Origin: Celeribacter baekdonensis
GTDB lineage: Bacteria > Pseudomonadota > Alphaproteobacteria > Rhodobacterales > Rhodobacteraceae
Length of the DNA: 64,000 nucleotides
Direction of reading: 5' to 3'
Assembly (NCBI RefSeq): GCF_900102315.1
Contig: NZ_FNBL01000014.1
Coordinates: forward strand, 1-64,000
Below are positions 36,168 to 44,884 of this stretch, piece by piece. The notes beneath the pieces are model-generated. The model made no database searches, was not told the origin of the DNA, and worked only from the letters and a program-made list of their open reading frames with translations. Made by a program: the position numbers and the translations under genes. Numbering within the stretch: position 1 is the stretch's first letter; every line of letters starts with the position of its first letter.

Positions 36168-37402
36168 CCAATCCGTTGACGCCTCCGAAACGCAAGGACC
36201 CGCTGCTGAGAACCCACGTTGGCCATGTGTCGCCAAACCTGCGCAGCCGCGCAGCAACGGCGATGGCGGCACGGGCCGGTCAGGGCCGCTTTGTGCTGCA
36301 GGTCTGCCACGACTGTCGCCGCGCGACTTACCCGCCGCGCGACCGCTGCCCGGTCTGCTGGGGCGAACTGGATTGGCAGGATCAGCCAAGGGGGGCAGTG
36401 ATTGAGGCCGAGACGACAGTGCGCAGCAGCGTCGATCTGTTCTTTCGCGACCATCTGCCCTGGCGCATCGGCTCTGCCCGTCTGGATGCCGGACCGATGG
36501 CAATTGTGCACCTGCACGGCGACGTGAAACAAGGCGACCGCGTACGCATGGAGCTGAAGCTCGACCGGGGGGGCAATCCGGCGCTCTTTGCGCTGCCAGA
36601 AAAGGAGACATCGCATATGGCTGACGATCCACAATTGCGCCTGTTCACGGCAGACCCAAAGGTCCGCCGCATCCTGGTGACTGACGGCAGGGAGGCGACC
36701 GGACAGGCCGTTGCCAGCGCATTGCTGGACGCGGGGGCGACAACCGTGTTTCTGGGGAACGCCGATCCGTTGATGCGCTATCCGGGACAGGACCGGATCG
36801 AAGCCATCGACGGGATCGAACCCGTTGCCCTGAACCTGACGGACACCGGCAGCATCGAAAAGCTTGCCGCCCAATTGGGCGGGCGTGTCGACATTGTTGT
36901 CAACACGGCCAGATTCACCCGGTCCGGCGGCGTCGGCTTTGGCGGCAAACTGAGCGACCTGCAATCCAGTCTGGACCTTGAGGTCACTGGGCTGATGCGC
37001 CTGGCCCAGGCCTTTGCTCCTGCCCTGTCGGCCCGGTCCGATGACGGGGTCAACGCGGCTGCGGCTTTCGTCGATGTCGCGTCGATCCACGGCCTGACGG
37101 GCAACGCGGGTTTTGCCGGGTCTTCGGCGGCCGCGGCGGCGCGTCTTGCGCTTGTCGCCAGCCTGCGGGGGGAAATGGCACAGACGGGCATTCGTGTCAT
37201 GTCGGTCCTGACCGGCCCGGTCGACGACAGATGGCACCAGTCAGTGCCCCCGCCGAAAGTCACGCCAACACAAATTGCGCGCGCGGTTGTCACCGCCCTT
37301 CAGAGCGGGCAGGAAACCATCTGTGCGGACGATGTGGCACAAGACGTTATGGCCCGCTGGCAGGCCGATCCCGCCCTGACAATTCGTGAGGAAAACAAAT
37401 GA
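36164..37402 (+). CDS. Zinc-ribbon/OB-fold (DUF35) protein fused to a degenerate SDR domain
   Basis: Fusion of 412 aa. Residues about 40-145 are a DUF35-type zinc ribbon (Cys48, Cys51, Cys62, Cys65) and OB fold, the kind that binds acyl-CoA beside SCP2-type thiolases. Residues about 168-400 form a Rossmann/SDR domain, but it is degenerate. The glycine motif reads TDGREATGQ, and where Tyr-x-x-x-Lys belongs after the Ser of VASIHG there is GSSAAAAARL, without Tyr or Lys. The SDR half is probably structural or binds a ligand rather than catalysing redox chemistry. It overlaps both neighbouring genes by ATGA. Confidence 0.8.
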   Translation: MTNPLTPPKRKDPLLRTHVGHVSPNLRSRAATAMAARAGQGRFVLQVCHDCRRATYPPRDRCPVCWGELDWQDQPRGAVIEAETTVRSSVDLFFRDHLPWRIGSARLDAGPMAIVHLHGDVKQGDRVRMELKLDRGGNPALFALPEKETSHMADDPQLRLFTADPKVRRILVTDGREATGQAVASALLDAGATTVFLGNADPLMRYPGQDRIEAIDGIEPVALNLTDTGSIEKLAAQLGGRVDIVVNTARFTRSGGVGFGGKLSDLQSSLDLEVTGLMRLAQAFAPALSARSDDGVNAAAAFVDVASIHGLTGNAGFAGSSAAAAARLALVASLRGEMAQTGIRVMSVLTGPVDDRWHQSVPPPKVTPTQIARAVVTALQSGQETICADDVAQDVMARWQADPALTIREENK

Positions 37403-38190
37403 GCCAATCGTTGCTTTCGGATCTGGCCGTGGCACTGGCCTCCGGTGCGGTACGTGTCATCGACCTGACCAATACGCTAAGCCCGGATTTCCCGGTGATC
37501 GTACTGCCCGCTGAATTCGGCCAATGCGCGCCGTTTCGGATGGAAAAACTGTCGCGTTATGACGACAACGGACCGGCCTGGTACTGGAACAACATCTCGA
37601 TGAATGAGCACTCGGGCACCCATTTCGACGCCCCCGCGCACTGGGTGACGGGCAAGGACTTGCCGTCAAACACGGTTGATGCCATTCCGGCGCAGGATTT
37701 CATGGCCCCCGTTGTGGTGATTGATATATCCGCCGAGGCCGCCGCAGACGCCGATTTCGTGCTGACCCGCACCTTCCTCGAAACGTGGGAAAGGGAAAAT
37801 GGCCGCATCCCGCCAAGGCACTGGATTGCGCTGCGCACCGACTGGTACAAACGCGTGGGCACGCCGGAATACCTGAACCTGCTGGAAGACGGCGCCCATT
37901 CGCCCGGACCGGACGCGGGCGCCGTGGAGTTCATGGTGCATGAGCGCAACTGTATCGGTCTGGCGGTGGAAACCGTTGGCACCGATGCCGGTCAGGCAAG
38001 CACCTTTACGCCCCCCTTGCCCGCGCATTCGATCCTGCACGGCAATGGCAGGTTCGGCCTGCAATGTCTCACCAATCTGGACAAGCTGCCGACCTTCGGC
38101 GCGCTCATCGTCGCCTGCCCGCTCAAGATCGAAGGTGGCTCGGGCAGCCCGCTTCGCGTGGTCGCATTGGTGGGAGAGACGAACGCCTGA
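37399..38190 (+). CDS. Cyclase family protein (kynurenine-formamidase-like hydrolase)
   Basis: A 263-aa metal-dependent hydrolase. The signature HSGTHFDAPAH gives metal ligands His71, His75, Asp77 and His81. Family members hydrolyse N-formylkynurenine, cyclic amides or lactone-like substrates. It is translationally coupled to the preceding fusion gene. No kynurenine-pathway gene is nearby, so formamidase activity is not assumed. Confidence 0.85.
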   Translation: MSQSLLSDLAVALASGAVRVIDLTNTLSPDFPVIVLPAEFGQCAPFRMEKLSRYDDNGPAWYWNNISMNEHSGTHFDAPAHWVTGKDLPSNTVDAIPAQDFMAPVVVIDISAEAAADADFVLTRTFLETWERENGRIPPRHWIALRTDWYKRVGTPEYLNLLEDGAHSPGPDAGAVEFMVHERNCIGLAVETVGTDAGQASTFTPPLPAHSILHGNGRFGLQCLTNLDKLPTFGALIVACPLKIEGGSGSPLRVVALVGETNA

Positions 38191-38241
38191 CGGCACAGGA
38201 TCGGCCAAGACCCCAGTCTGTTACATCAACGGAGAAACAGA

Positions 38242-39015
38242 ATGAAGATTTGGTATCAAAGCTATGTCGATTACGAAAATGGCGCGACCTATTGGGAGGC
38301 ACTCAGGCCACATCTGCAAGCCTGCGTTTCGCCGGGGACGGAAATCGAGATTCACGGCATCACACCCTATGACAGCTACGCCCACCCTCTGGTTGAATTC
38401 CGCTGCGCCCGCGAGATGATCTGTCATGCGGTCCAGGCTGAGCGCGAGGGCTACGACGCTTTTGTTGTGGGGCATTTTCAGGATGCAGGGCTGTATGAAG
38501 CACGCAGCGCCGTTGATATCCCCGTCATCGGATTGGGTGAGGCGACGATGCTTTGGTGTTGCCAACTGGGCCAGCGCCTTGGGATCGTGACCATCAACAC
38601 CCGGTTCATCCCCTGGTTCCATCAACAGATTGGCAAATATGGGCTGCGCGATCGTGTGTCGGGCGTTCATGCCATGAGCTTTGAACCCGGCCAGATCCTT
38701 GGGGCCTATGGGACCGAAGACAAGGCGCGCGAGGTCAAGGACCTGTTCGACAAGCAGGCGCTGCCGCTGGTTGCCAGCGGGACAGATGTGGTGATCCCTG
38801 GTGGCGGCATTCCGATGCTGCTGTTCTCCCGGTTCCAGAACCATCAGGTCAACGGCGCGCCGGTCATCAATGGTATCCCGATCGCGGTGAAGATGGCGGA
38901 AATGGCCGTGAGCCTGCGACACCTGAACGGACAGGGGGCAAGCCGCACCGGCGACTTTGTGAAAGCCCCGCCACAGGTGATCGAAGAGTTCCTGAGCCAC
39001 CCGAAAGGGCTGTAG
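38242..39015 (+). CDS. Asp/Glu/hydantoin racemase family protein without catalytic cysteines
   Basis: A 257-aa protein with the overall fold and end motifs of hydantoin racemases. The two cysteines that act as acid/base in the family are missing: VVGHFQDAGL has His78 in place of the first, and VIPGGGIPML has Gly at about 187-188 in place of the second. Racemisation by the usual two-base mechanism is therefore unlikely. GGAG precedes the ATG. It ends the ligase operon, 51 bases after the cyclase gene. Confidence 0.8.
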   Translation: MKIWYQSYVDYENGATYWEALRPHLQACVSPGTEIEIHGITPYDSYAHPLVEFRCAREMICHAVQAEREGYDAFVVGHFQDAGLYEARSAVDIPVIGLGEATMLWCCQLGQRLGIVTINTRFIPWFHQQIGKYGLRDRVSGVHAMSFEPGQILGAYGTEDKAREVKDLFDKQALPLVASGTDVVIPGGGIPMLLFSRFQNHQVNGAPVINGIPIAVKMAEMAVSLRHLNGQGASRTGDFVKAPPQVIEEFLSHPKGL

Positions 39016-39043
39016 GCATCGCCCTCAGATCATATCGCCCGCC

Positions 39044-39601
39044 CTAAAACGCCGATCGCGACGCATCGTCGATAATGAACCGCCAACCCGCATCACCCTG
39101 ATGGCGCAGCACTTCGATACCGCCCCCGGTCAGATTCTGCAGCTTCCCGTCGGGATCGGTAAGCTCAAGCGTCCAATGATTGGTCGAAAGCGCGATATCG
39201 TTGTGAACGACATGAATGCGGTCGCCGATTTCGATTTTCGGCTTCAGCGCCAACAGCCCTTGATAATCAGCACGGGTCGCCGCATTTCCAAGCAGTTCAA
39301 CCCCGTCAGGATTGATATAGGTGACATCCTCGGCATAAAGGGCCACAAGCCCGTCCAGATCACCCGCATTGAAGCGATCCTGCCAGGCATCATAGACCTT
39401 GTCCAGATCGGTGACTGGCGCCGTATCGCTGGATGTTTGTGCAAACATGCCGCTGGCGGACAGTCCGACACCCGACGCAACCAGCCCGGTGCCAACCAAC
39501 CGCAAGAACTGCGCGCGGCTTAGATCGACTGACTGTTTCGCACCGGCACCAGACCTGTCGGAAGGCAACGTGCATAAGGCGTTGTAGATTGAACTGAACA
39601 T
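39044..39601 (-). CDS. Exported SnoaL/NTF2-like protein
   Basis: A 185-aa protein. A long N-terminal leader contains SRAQFLRLVGTGLVASGVGL, which resembles a twin-arginine signal but has only one Arg, so Sec export is also possible. Residues about 60-185 form an NTF2-like domain (VYDAWQDRFNAGDLDGLVALYAED, then HVVHNDIALS). Such domains serve as small isomerases, hydrolases or binding proteins. The ATG at 39601 is preferred over a GTG 36 bases upstream. It is convergent with the racemase-like gene, 28 bases apart. Confidence 0.75.
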   Translation of the reverse strand: MFSSIYNALCTLPSDRSGAGAKQSVDLSRAQFLRLVGTGLVASGVGLSASGMFAQTSSDTAPVTDLDKVYDAWQDRFNAGDLDGLVALYAEDVTYINPDGVELLGNAATRADYQGLLALKPKIEIGDRIHVVHNDIALSTNHWTLELTDPDGKLQNLTGGGIEVLRHQGDAGWRFIIDDASRSAF

Positions 39602-40048
39602 TGGTTTGGCCTTTCCCAAATCACTGATCTGAAACACGCTAATGGCGGCGAAACGGGCCGTCTATTTCCGTTCAGGTTAATTCTTGTGCCGTTTCGGCCA
39701 AAACCAACGATGCCGACCCGGGCATCCGGTCTACACCCTGCCCCTGTCGGCCCAACCAACCACCAAAATCCGCGCGCCGTTTTCGCCAAAACTGCATTGG
39801 TCGGGCGATGGTCTGTGCCCGACAGATCGCTGCAATCACAGGAAAAACCGTGGAAAATGGTCTGTCCGTGGCAGCCACGCTGCGGTGACAGGCGGCACGT
39901 ATTAATATGCTGGTAAATAATTTTACTTGTAAAATACATTGAAGCAATCTTTACTGATGGCCAAGGATTCGCCCAAAGAACGCGAAATTGCGGCTGGAGC
40001 GACACGCGCAACAAGCAGCCCACATTCAACACTCAAGGGGAGTTAATC
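39602..40048. other. Intergenic region ahead of the TRAP operon
   Basis: No convincing gene was seen on either strand. It contains a pair of similar direct repeats (GCCGTTTCGGCCAAAAC near 39688 and GCCGTTTTCGCCAAAAC near 39777), an inverted repeat GTCGGGC/GCCCGAC (39800-39806 with 39817-39823) and an AT-rich palindrome (39920-39935). It probably holds promoters for the divergent genes. Confidence 0.5.
39920..39935. promoter_or_regulatory. AT-rich palindrome upstream of the TRAP operon
   Basis: ATTTTAC-TT-GTAAAAT is a 16-base inverted repeat, 113 bases before dctP. Its outer TTTTA...TAAAA arms resemble the TTTATATATAAA sites of the ligase and ior promoters, so the same regulator could bind. 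Confidence 0.5.
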
Positions 40049-41047
40049 ATGCAATCCAAGATCACGCTTATCAAACGGCTGGCCGCATGCGTCGCGGCGG
40101 CCACGTTGCTGGCCGCACCAATGGACGCCGAAGAAGTCACCCTGCGCGGCGTCACCTGCTTTCCCATCGGCGCCCCTCCGGGCGTTCCGTTCGAGGAAAT
40201 GGTCAAAGAGATCAATGAAAAGGGCAAAGGGGTTGTCCAGATCAACCTGCTGGGCGGCGCACCTGCCATCGGCAGCCCGTTTCAGGTTGCCGAGCGTATG
40301 GCGCAAGGGGCCTATGACATAGCGGGTTGCCCCGAAGCCTTCTTTGGCAACCTCGTTCCAGAAGCACCCGTGCTGCGCCTTCAGGAAAAAACCTTTGCCG
40401 AACTGCGCGAAAACGGCGGTATTGACTATTTTCAGGAGCTGATGAACGCAAAAGGCGCCTATTTCGTTGGCCGCCACCATGACGATGGTCCGTTCAACCT
40501 GTTTCTTGGCGAAGGCAAAGCCATCGACAAGGCCGATCTGACCGGTCTGAACCTACGCGTTTCGCCGGTCTATACGGCATTCTTCAAGGCCCTTGGCGCA
40601 ACGGTCCAGCGGTCTTCGATGCCCGAAGTCTATACGTTGATGGAAAGCGGCGCGGTCGACGGCTACGGCTGGTCGGTGCGCGGTGTTTCTCCGTCATGGT
40701 ATCCGGTCACGAAATACCGGGTCGAACCGGGCGTCTATCGCGCGTCGATCCACACCATCGCGAACCTGAACCGCTGGAACGCGCTGAGTGACGACGCCCG
40801 CGCGATCATCAACGACGTGGTAATCGGTGCCGAAACGCGGATGGAAGGTTCGGGCGAATATGCCCAGAAGCTTGACGAGGAAACACGCAAGTCGCTTGAG
40901 GAAAATGGCATCGAGACCATTACCCTTGAAGGTGCGGAAGCCGAAAAGTGGATCATGATCGCACGCGACTCTGCCTGGGACGAGTTCATTGAGCAGAACC
41001 CCGAGACCGGACCAAAGCTGAAAGAGCTTTTCACAAACGGTCAATAA
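40049..41047 (+). CDS. dctP: TRAP transporter substrate-binding protein DctP
   Basis: Periplasmic binding protein of 332 aa. The N-terminal signal segment (MQSKITLIKRLAACVAAATLLAAPMDA) is followed by EEVTLRGVT. The DctP fold is supported by LTGLNLRVSPVYTAFFKALGATV with the ligand-binding Arg region. GGGGAG precedes the ATG. It binds an organic acid and hands it to DctQM. A stem-loop follows the gene (41064-41099). Confidence 0.9.
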   Translation: MQSKITLIKRLAACVAAATLLAAPMDAEEVTLRGVTCFPIGAPPGVPFEEMVKEINEKGKGVVQINLLGGAPAIGSPFQVAERMAQGAYDIAGCPEAFFGNLVPEAPVLRLQEKTFAELRENGGIDYFQELMNAKGAYFVGRHHDDGPFNLFLGEGKAIDKADLTGLNLRVSPVYTAFFKALGATVQRSSMPEVYTLMESGAVDGYGWSVRGVSPSWYPVTKYRVEPGVYRASIHTIANLNRWNALSDDARAIINDVVIGAETRMEGSGEYAQKLDEETRKSLEENGIETITLEGAEAEKWIMIARDSAWDEFIEQNPETGPKLKELFTNGQ

Positions 41048-41063
41048 CAAAAACAGGTGCAAA

Positions 41064-41099
41064 GGGCCGGCACATCATCACGCGGTGATCTGCCGACCC
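41064..41099 (+). terminator. Stem-loop between dctP and dctQ
   Basis: The outer stem GGGCCGGCA (41064-41072) pairs with TGCCGACCC (41091-41099) with one mismatch. The inner stem is ATCAC/GTGAT (41077-41081 with 41085-41089). There is no T run, so mRNA protection or partial termination after the binding-protein gene is likely. Confidence 0.55.
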
Positions 41100-41125
41100 G
41101 ACCTCAATACCAACCGGAGACGTTG

Positions 41126-41647
41126 ATGACGCCCCTTATTGACAAATTCGAAGTCCTTTTCGAGAAATTCAACATTTGGATCGCCATATGTGTGGCCGGA
41201 TCAATCGGACTTTTTGCAACACTCGTTCCCTTCGACTTCTTCTCGCGCAAGCTGGGCGGGCGGGGTCTGGAGTGGTTGAACGAAGGCGCGGAATACGGCC
41301 TGTATGCTGGCGTTTTCCTGTCATCCGCATGGGTTCTGTACAAGGGCGCGCATGTCCGTGTCGATATCATTCTGACCGCGCTCCCGGCCCGCATTGGCGC
41401 CAAGGTAGAACGCGCGATTGACCTGTCCGGTGCCCTGCTATGCCTTCTCATGGCGTATTTTGGCGCAAAAGGGACCTTTAGCAGCTACATCTTCTGGTCC
41501 TTGCCGGACAAGGACCTGCAAGTGCCCAATTGGATCGTGCTTGGGGTTTTCACAGTCTCGTTTGTCATGTTGGCAATCGAATTCCTGTTTCGCTATCGCC
41601 GCGCAGGCCGCCCCGACCACGAAATTTCGACGGACATAGGATTTTGA
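41126..41647 (+). CDS. dctQ: TRAP transporter small permease DctQ
   Basis: Membrane protein of 173 aa with four hydrophobic segments (about residues 17-37, 55-75, 98-115 and 133-155), matching DctQ. The ATG at 41126 starts MTPLIDKFEVLFEKFNIW; a longer frame from 41057 lacks a site. Its stop overlaps the dctM start (ATGA). Confidence 0.87.
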   Translation: MTPLIDKFEVLFEKFNIWIAICVAGSIGLFATLVPFDFFSRKLGGRGLEWLNEGAEYGLYAGVFLSSAWVLYKGAHVRVDIILTALPARIGAKVERAIDLSGALLCLLMAYFGAKGTFSSYIFWSLPDKDLQVPNWIVLGVFTVSFVMLAIEFLFRYRRAGRPDHEISTDIGF

Positions 41648-43125
41648 TGATGGAATGGTATTCAGCCATGATCCTGCTTTTGGGGATCGTCTGCTTCTTC
41701 CTGTTCTTGGGATTACCGGTCGCCTTTGCCTTTATGGCGGCAAACCTGTTCGGAACGGTCCTGTTCATCGGAGGGCTCGCATCCATCGGGGACTGGACCA
41801 TCGCATCCCTGTCACTTCAAAGCATGCCAATGGAGTTCCACGAGGCAATTTCATATTCGTTATCGACCATAGCGCTCTTTCTTCTCATGGGGGAAATCCT
41901 GCTTGAAACCGGAGTCGCGTTCAAAGCCATCGGGGCAATCGAGCGCATGATCTCACGCGTACCGGGCCGCCTGTCCATTGTGGCAATTGTGGGCGGTACG
42001 GTGTTTTCGTCCCTGTCCGGCTCGACCGTGGCGAACACCGCGATCCTTGGTAAGGTGCTTTTGCCCGATATGCTGCGGCGCGGTTACAAACCTGCTATCG
42101 CGATGGGGCCGATCATGGCCGTGGGGGGCATTGCCATGCTGATCCCGCCATCCTCGCTGGCGGTGTTGCTGGCAAGCATTGCACAAAAATCCGTGGCCCT
42201 GCTGTTGGTGGCGGGCATTATTCCCGGATTCCTGATGGCGCTGTGTTTCTTTGCCTACATCATCATCCGGTGCACCCTGAACCCCGACCTGGCCCCTGCC
42301 TATGATCCTGACATCAGCTATCTTGACCGCCCGCTGACCTTTGCGATCAACACCCGCCGCGGTACGGTCTGGTCACGGACCTATACCGGAAAATGGCTGC
42401 GGATGGCGAACAGGCTGCTGCCAACGGTTGTCTATATCCTCCCGCTGTTCAGCATCTTTGTCGTTGTCGTGGGCAGCATTTTCACAAACTTCGCCTCACC
42501 AACCGAAGCCGCGGCCATGGGGTGTCTGGCGGCGCTGGGGGCCTGTCTGTTCTTCCGGCTCTTCAAGAACAAGTTCACGATCACCGGCATCGAAGGCGCC
42601 GATTTCGGCTACGCCGAGATTGGCAAGGCCCTGATGGAAACCGCCAAGGTCAACACGATGATCATCTTCATCATCGCGGGATCGCTGGTGTTCACTCAGG
42701 CAATGGCCGTCTCCGGTGCCACTCAGGGCCTGTTGCAAGCCCTGACCGCGCTTGATCTGTCGCCACTGTCAGTGGTGCTGTTCATGATCCTGATCCTGTT
42801 GTTCCTTGGCGCATTCATGGATCAGGTCAGTATGCTTCTGCTGACGCTGCCGTTCTTTTTGCTGGGGCCAAGCTCATTGCAGGCAATCTATGGCATTGAT
42901 CCGATCTGGCTGATGGTGCTGATCCTCATCACGATGGAAATCGGGCTTTTGACGCCGCCGTTCGGTCTATTGCTGTTCGTGATGCGCGGTGTCGCCCCGG
43001 ACGGGATCACCATCGGCCAGATCATCCGCTCTGCCCTGCCGTTCATCCTGATCGAGTTGGCGGTGCTTGCGCTGCTGATCTTCGTGCCGGGCGTCGCCAC
43101 CTGGCTGCCCAACCTGATCAAATAG
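41647..43125 (+). CDS. dctM: TRAP transporter large permease DctM
   Basis: Permease of 492 aa with about twelve membrane segments. It has GSTVANTAILGKVLLPDMLR and AVGGIAMLIPPSSLAVLLAS near residues 120-175 and MEIGLLTPPFGLLLFVMRG near the C-terminus, as in DctM/SiaM. The start at 41647 (ATGATG) gives MMEWYSAMILLLG; upstream in-frame codons lie inside dctQ. It imports the acid bound by DctP with sodium or proton symport. Confidence 0.93.
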   Translation: MMEWYSAMILLLGIVCFFLFLGLPVAFAFMAANLFGTVLFIGGLASIGDWTIASLSLQSMPMEFHEAISYSLSTIALFLLMGEILLETGVAFKAIGAIERMISRVPGRLSIVAIVGGTVFSSLSGSTVANTAILGKVLLPDMLRRGYKPAIAMGPIMAVGGIAMLIPPSSLAVLLASIAQKSVALLLVAGIIPGFLMALCFFAYIIIRCTLNPDLAPAYDPDISYLDRPLTFAINTRRGTVWSRTYTGKWLRMANRLLPTVVYILPLFSIFVVVVGSIFTNFASPTEAAAMGCLAALGACLFFRLFKNKFTITGIEGADFGYAEIGKALMETAKVNTMIIFIIAGSLVFTQAMAVSGATQGLLQALTALDLSPLSVVLFMILILLFLGAFMDQVSMLLLTLPFFLLGPSSLQAIYGIDPIWLMVLILITMEIGLLTPPFGLLLFVMRGVAPDGITIGQIIRSALPFILIELAVLALLIFVPGVATWLPNLIK

Positions 43126-43141
43126 TCAAACCGACTGGCAT

Positions 43142-43175
43142 CGAACGCGGCCATGGCATCCCAGGGCCGCGTTCG
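43142..43175. terminator. Bidirectional hairpin between convergent operons
   Basis: CGAACGCGGCC (43142-43152) and GGCCGCGTTCG (43165-43175) form a perfect 11-bp stem with a 12-base loop, between the stops of dctM and the maleate-isomerase-family gene. Confidence 0.7.
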
Positions 43176-43181
43176 CTCAGT

Positions 43182-43946
43182 TCAAAGGTAACGTCCCGAC
43201 AACAACGCACCGCAATCTGGAACGTGGGGTTTCAGACCCAGTTTCGTCAGCATCTGGTGAGTTGTCGCCACCGCGGCCGAAACAACGGGAATGCCACATT
43301 CGTCCTCGACCTTCTGGATCGCGGCAAGTGACGGCATCTGGACACAGGCGGACAACACAAGCGCGTCGATGTTCTTGAGGTTCGCACGTTTGTAGATCTC
43401 GGTCAGGTTCATCGGGTCCTGCGCGGCCACCTCAAGGTTGTCGGGGATTTCCAGCGCGATGCTGTCGGTCACCTCGATCCCTTCCGACGTGATATAGTCG
43501 GCCACCATGTCGGTCAGAGGGCGCATATAGGGCGTCACGATGGAGACCCTTTTGGCCCCCATCAGGTGCAAACCGTCGACCAGCGCACCGGCAGAGCTGA
43601 CCACCGGCGCGGGGTGACCGTTGTCCACGGTCACCTGGTGCAGGCGCTTCTGGCTTTCCCGGTGATAGCCCCGGCCCATGGACATGATGGCGACCAGACA
43701 GGCATAGCCCATCACATCGACCGATGCATCGCTCAGCTCCATCGCGCAGCGGTCGCTGTCCGCGTCCATTGCCTTAAGCTCTTCCGCAGTCACCTTTTTC
43801 ATCCGCATACGGCTGGAATGAAAGGAAAAGCGGTCCCGGTAGATGGATTCGCGCGCCCGCAACATCGCCGGAATCTCGCGTTCCATCGTCAGGTTCGACG
43901 ACGGAACGATCTGACCAATCTTCAGGGTCTTATGCATGTTTTCCAT
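43182..43946 (-). CDS. Maleate isomerase / arylmalonate decarboxylase family protein
   Basis: A 254-aa protein of the Asp/Glu racemase superfamily with both active-site cysteines: Cys83 in GYACLVA and Cys201 in LSACVQMPSL. PSSNLTMERE near the N-terminus matches maleate cis-trans isomerases. The ATG at 43946 lies one base after the preceding stop. It ends the operon nitrilase - gentisate dioxygenase - FAH-family hydrolase. If the FAH protein hydrolyses maleylpyruvate to maleate and pyruvate, this enzyme would turn maleate into fumarate. That coherence supports the call, but the family is mixed. Confidence 0.82.
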   Translation of the reverse strand: MENMHKTLKIGQIVPSSNLTMEREIPAMLRARESIYRDRFSFHSSRMRMKKVTAEELKAMDADSDRCAMELSDASVDVMGYACLVAIMSMGRGYHRESQKRLHQVTVDNGHPAPVVSSAGALVDGLHLMGAKRVSIVTPYMRPLTDMVADYITSEGIEVTDSIALEIPDNLEVAAQDPMNLTEIYKRANLKNIDALVLSACVQMPSLAAIQKVEDECGIPVVSAAVATTHQMLTKLGLKPHVPDCGALLSGRYL

Positions 43947-43947
43947 G

Positions 43948-44865
43948 TCAGTCTCCGATCTTGACGACGGGGTTGCGCAAGACGCCAATGCCATCGACAC
44001 CGCATTCGATCACATCACCGGGCCACATCCATTCCTGCGGATCACGCCCCGCACCAACCCCCGCCGGGGTGCCCGTGGCGATGATGTCGCCGGGTTCAAG
44101 CGTGATCCCCGAAGAGATGTCAGCAATCAGCGTCGGGATGTCGAACAACAGGTGCTTGGTATTGGACCGCTGTTTTTCCTCGCCGTTCTTTTTCAGCCAA
44201 AGCACCAGATCATGCGGGTCCGCAATATCGTCGGCGGTCACAATGGCCGGGCCAAAGGGGCAATAGCTGTCCTGCCCCTTCGAGAATATCCACTGTCCCG
44301 CGCGACGGTTGTCGCGGGCCGATACATCGTTGATCACCGAATAGCCAAACACATGGCTCATCGCTGTGTCCTTGGAAATCCGCGTGGCACGCTTGCCGAT
44401 GATCACTGCCAGTTCGACCTCCCAGTCGAGCATCTGCGTCATGGACGCGTTGTGCTGGATCGGCTCGCCAGTTGCGATCACGCTTGTCGGCGGTTTGGAA
44501 AAAACCACCGGTTCCTTGGGCAGCTCCTTTGACGTGTCCAGCGACTTGGCGCTTTCGGCGACATGTTCAACATAGTTCAAACCAATGCCGAAGATGTTCT
44601 TACGCGGTCGCGGGATTGGCGCCAGCAGGCGTATGTTTTCCTCGGGCACCGCGATCCCGGCAGGCCGCGCGCTTTTGGTTTCGGACAAGGCGCGGCTGAT
44701 GGCGGCCAAGGCATCGGGGCCCAGGTCGATCAGCGTAAGCATATCCGATGGCAACGCGGCACCAACGGCCTCGCCCAGGTATTCGACGTCAATCACAAGG
44801 CCGTCCTGAACGACCCCAAGGCGACCTTCGGCTGCGACACCGTCTTTGTAAGTTACGAGTTTCAT
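43948..44865 (-). CDS. Fumarylacetoacetate hydrolase family protein (candidate maleylpyruvate hydrolase)
   Basis: A 305-aa member of the FAH family. Metal ligands are visible as Glu149 and Glu151 (LDWEVELAV) and Asp180 (VINDVSARD); GLNYVEHVAES carries the other conserved residues. Enzymes of this family hydrolyse C-C bonds of ring-cleavage products. It lies 19 bases downstream of the gentisate dioxygenase gene, which makes maleylpyruvate, and before a maleate-isomerase-family gene. Direct hydrolysis of maleylpyruvate is thus the likeliest role; no glutathione-dependent isomerase is present. Confidence 0.85.
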   Translation of the reverse strand: MKLVTYKDGVAAEGRLGVVQDGLVIDVEYLGEAVGAALPSDMLTLIDLGPDALAAISRALSETKSARPAGIAVPEENIRLLAPIPRPRKNIFGIGLNYVEHVAESAKSLDTSKELPKEPVVFSKPPTSVIATGEPIQHNASMTQMLDWEVELAVIIGKRATRISKDTAMSHVFGYSVINDVSARDNRRAGQWIFSKGQDSYCPFGPAIVTADDIADPHDLVLWLKKNGEEKQRSNTKHLLFDIPTLIADISSGITLEPGDIIATGTPAGVGAGRDPQEWMWPGDVIECGVDGIGVLRNPVVKIGD

Positions 44866-44884
44866 CTTTGGGAATCCTGATACA

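Noticed and set aside
36164-37402. Active SDR dehydrogenase in the DUF35 fusion
   Set aside because: The glycine motif is altered and the Tyr-x-x-x-Lys pair is absent, so redox catalysis is not supported.
39672-39947. Frames of 70-90 codons on both strands in the gap before dctP
   Set aside because: No domain, no ribosome-binding site, and overlap with the repeats of a likely promoter region.
43182-44865. Homoprotocatechuate or tyrosine (homogentisate) pathway as the identity of the ring-cleavage operon
   Set aside because: The dioxygenase is a bicupin with the gentisate pattern. No homogentisate or extradiol dioxygenase, and no maleylacetoacetate isomerase, is present.
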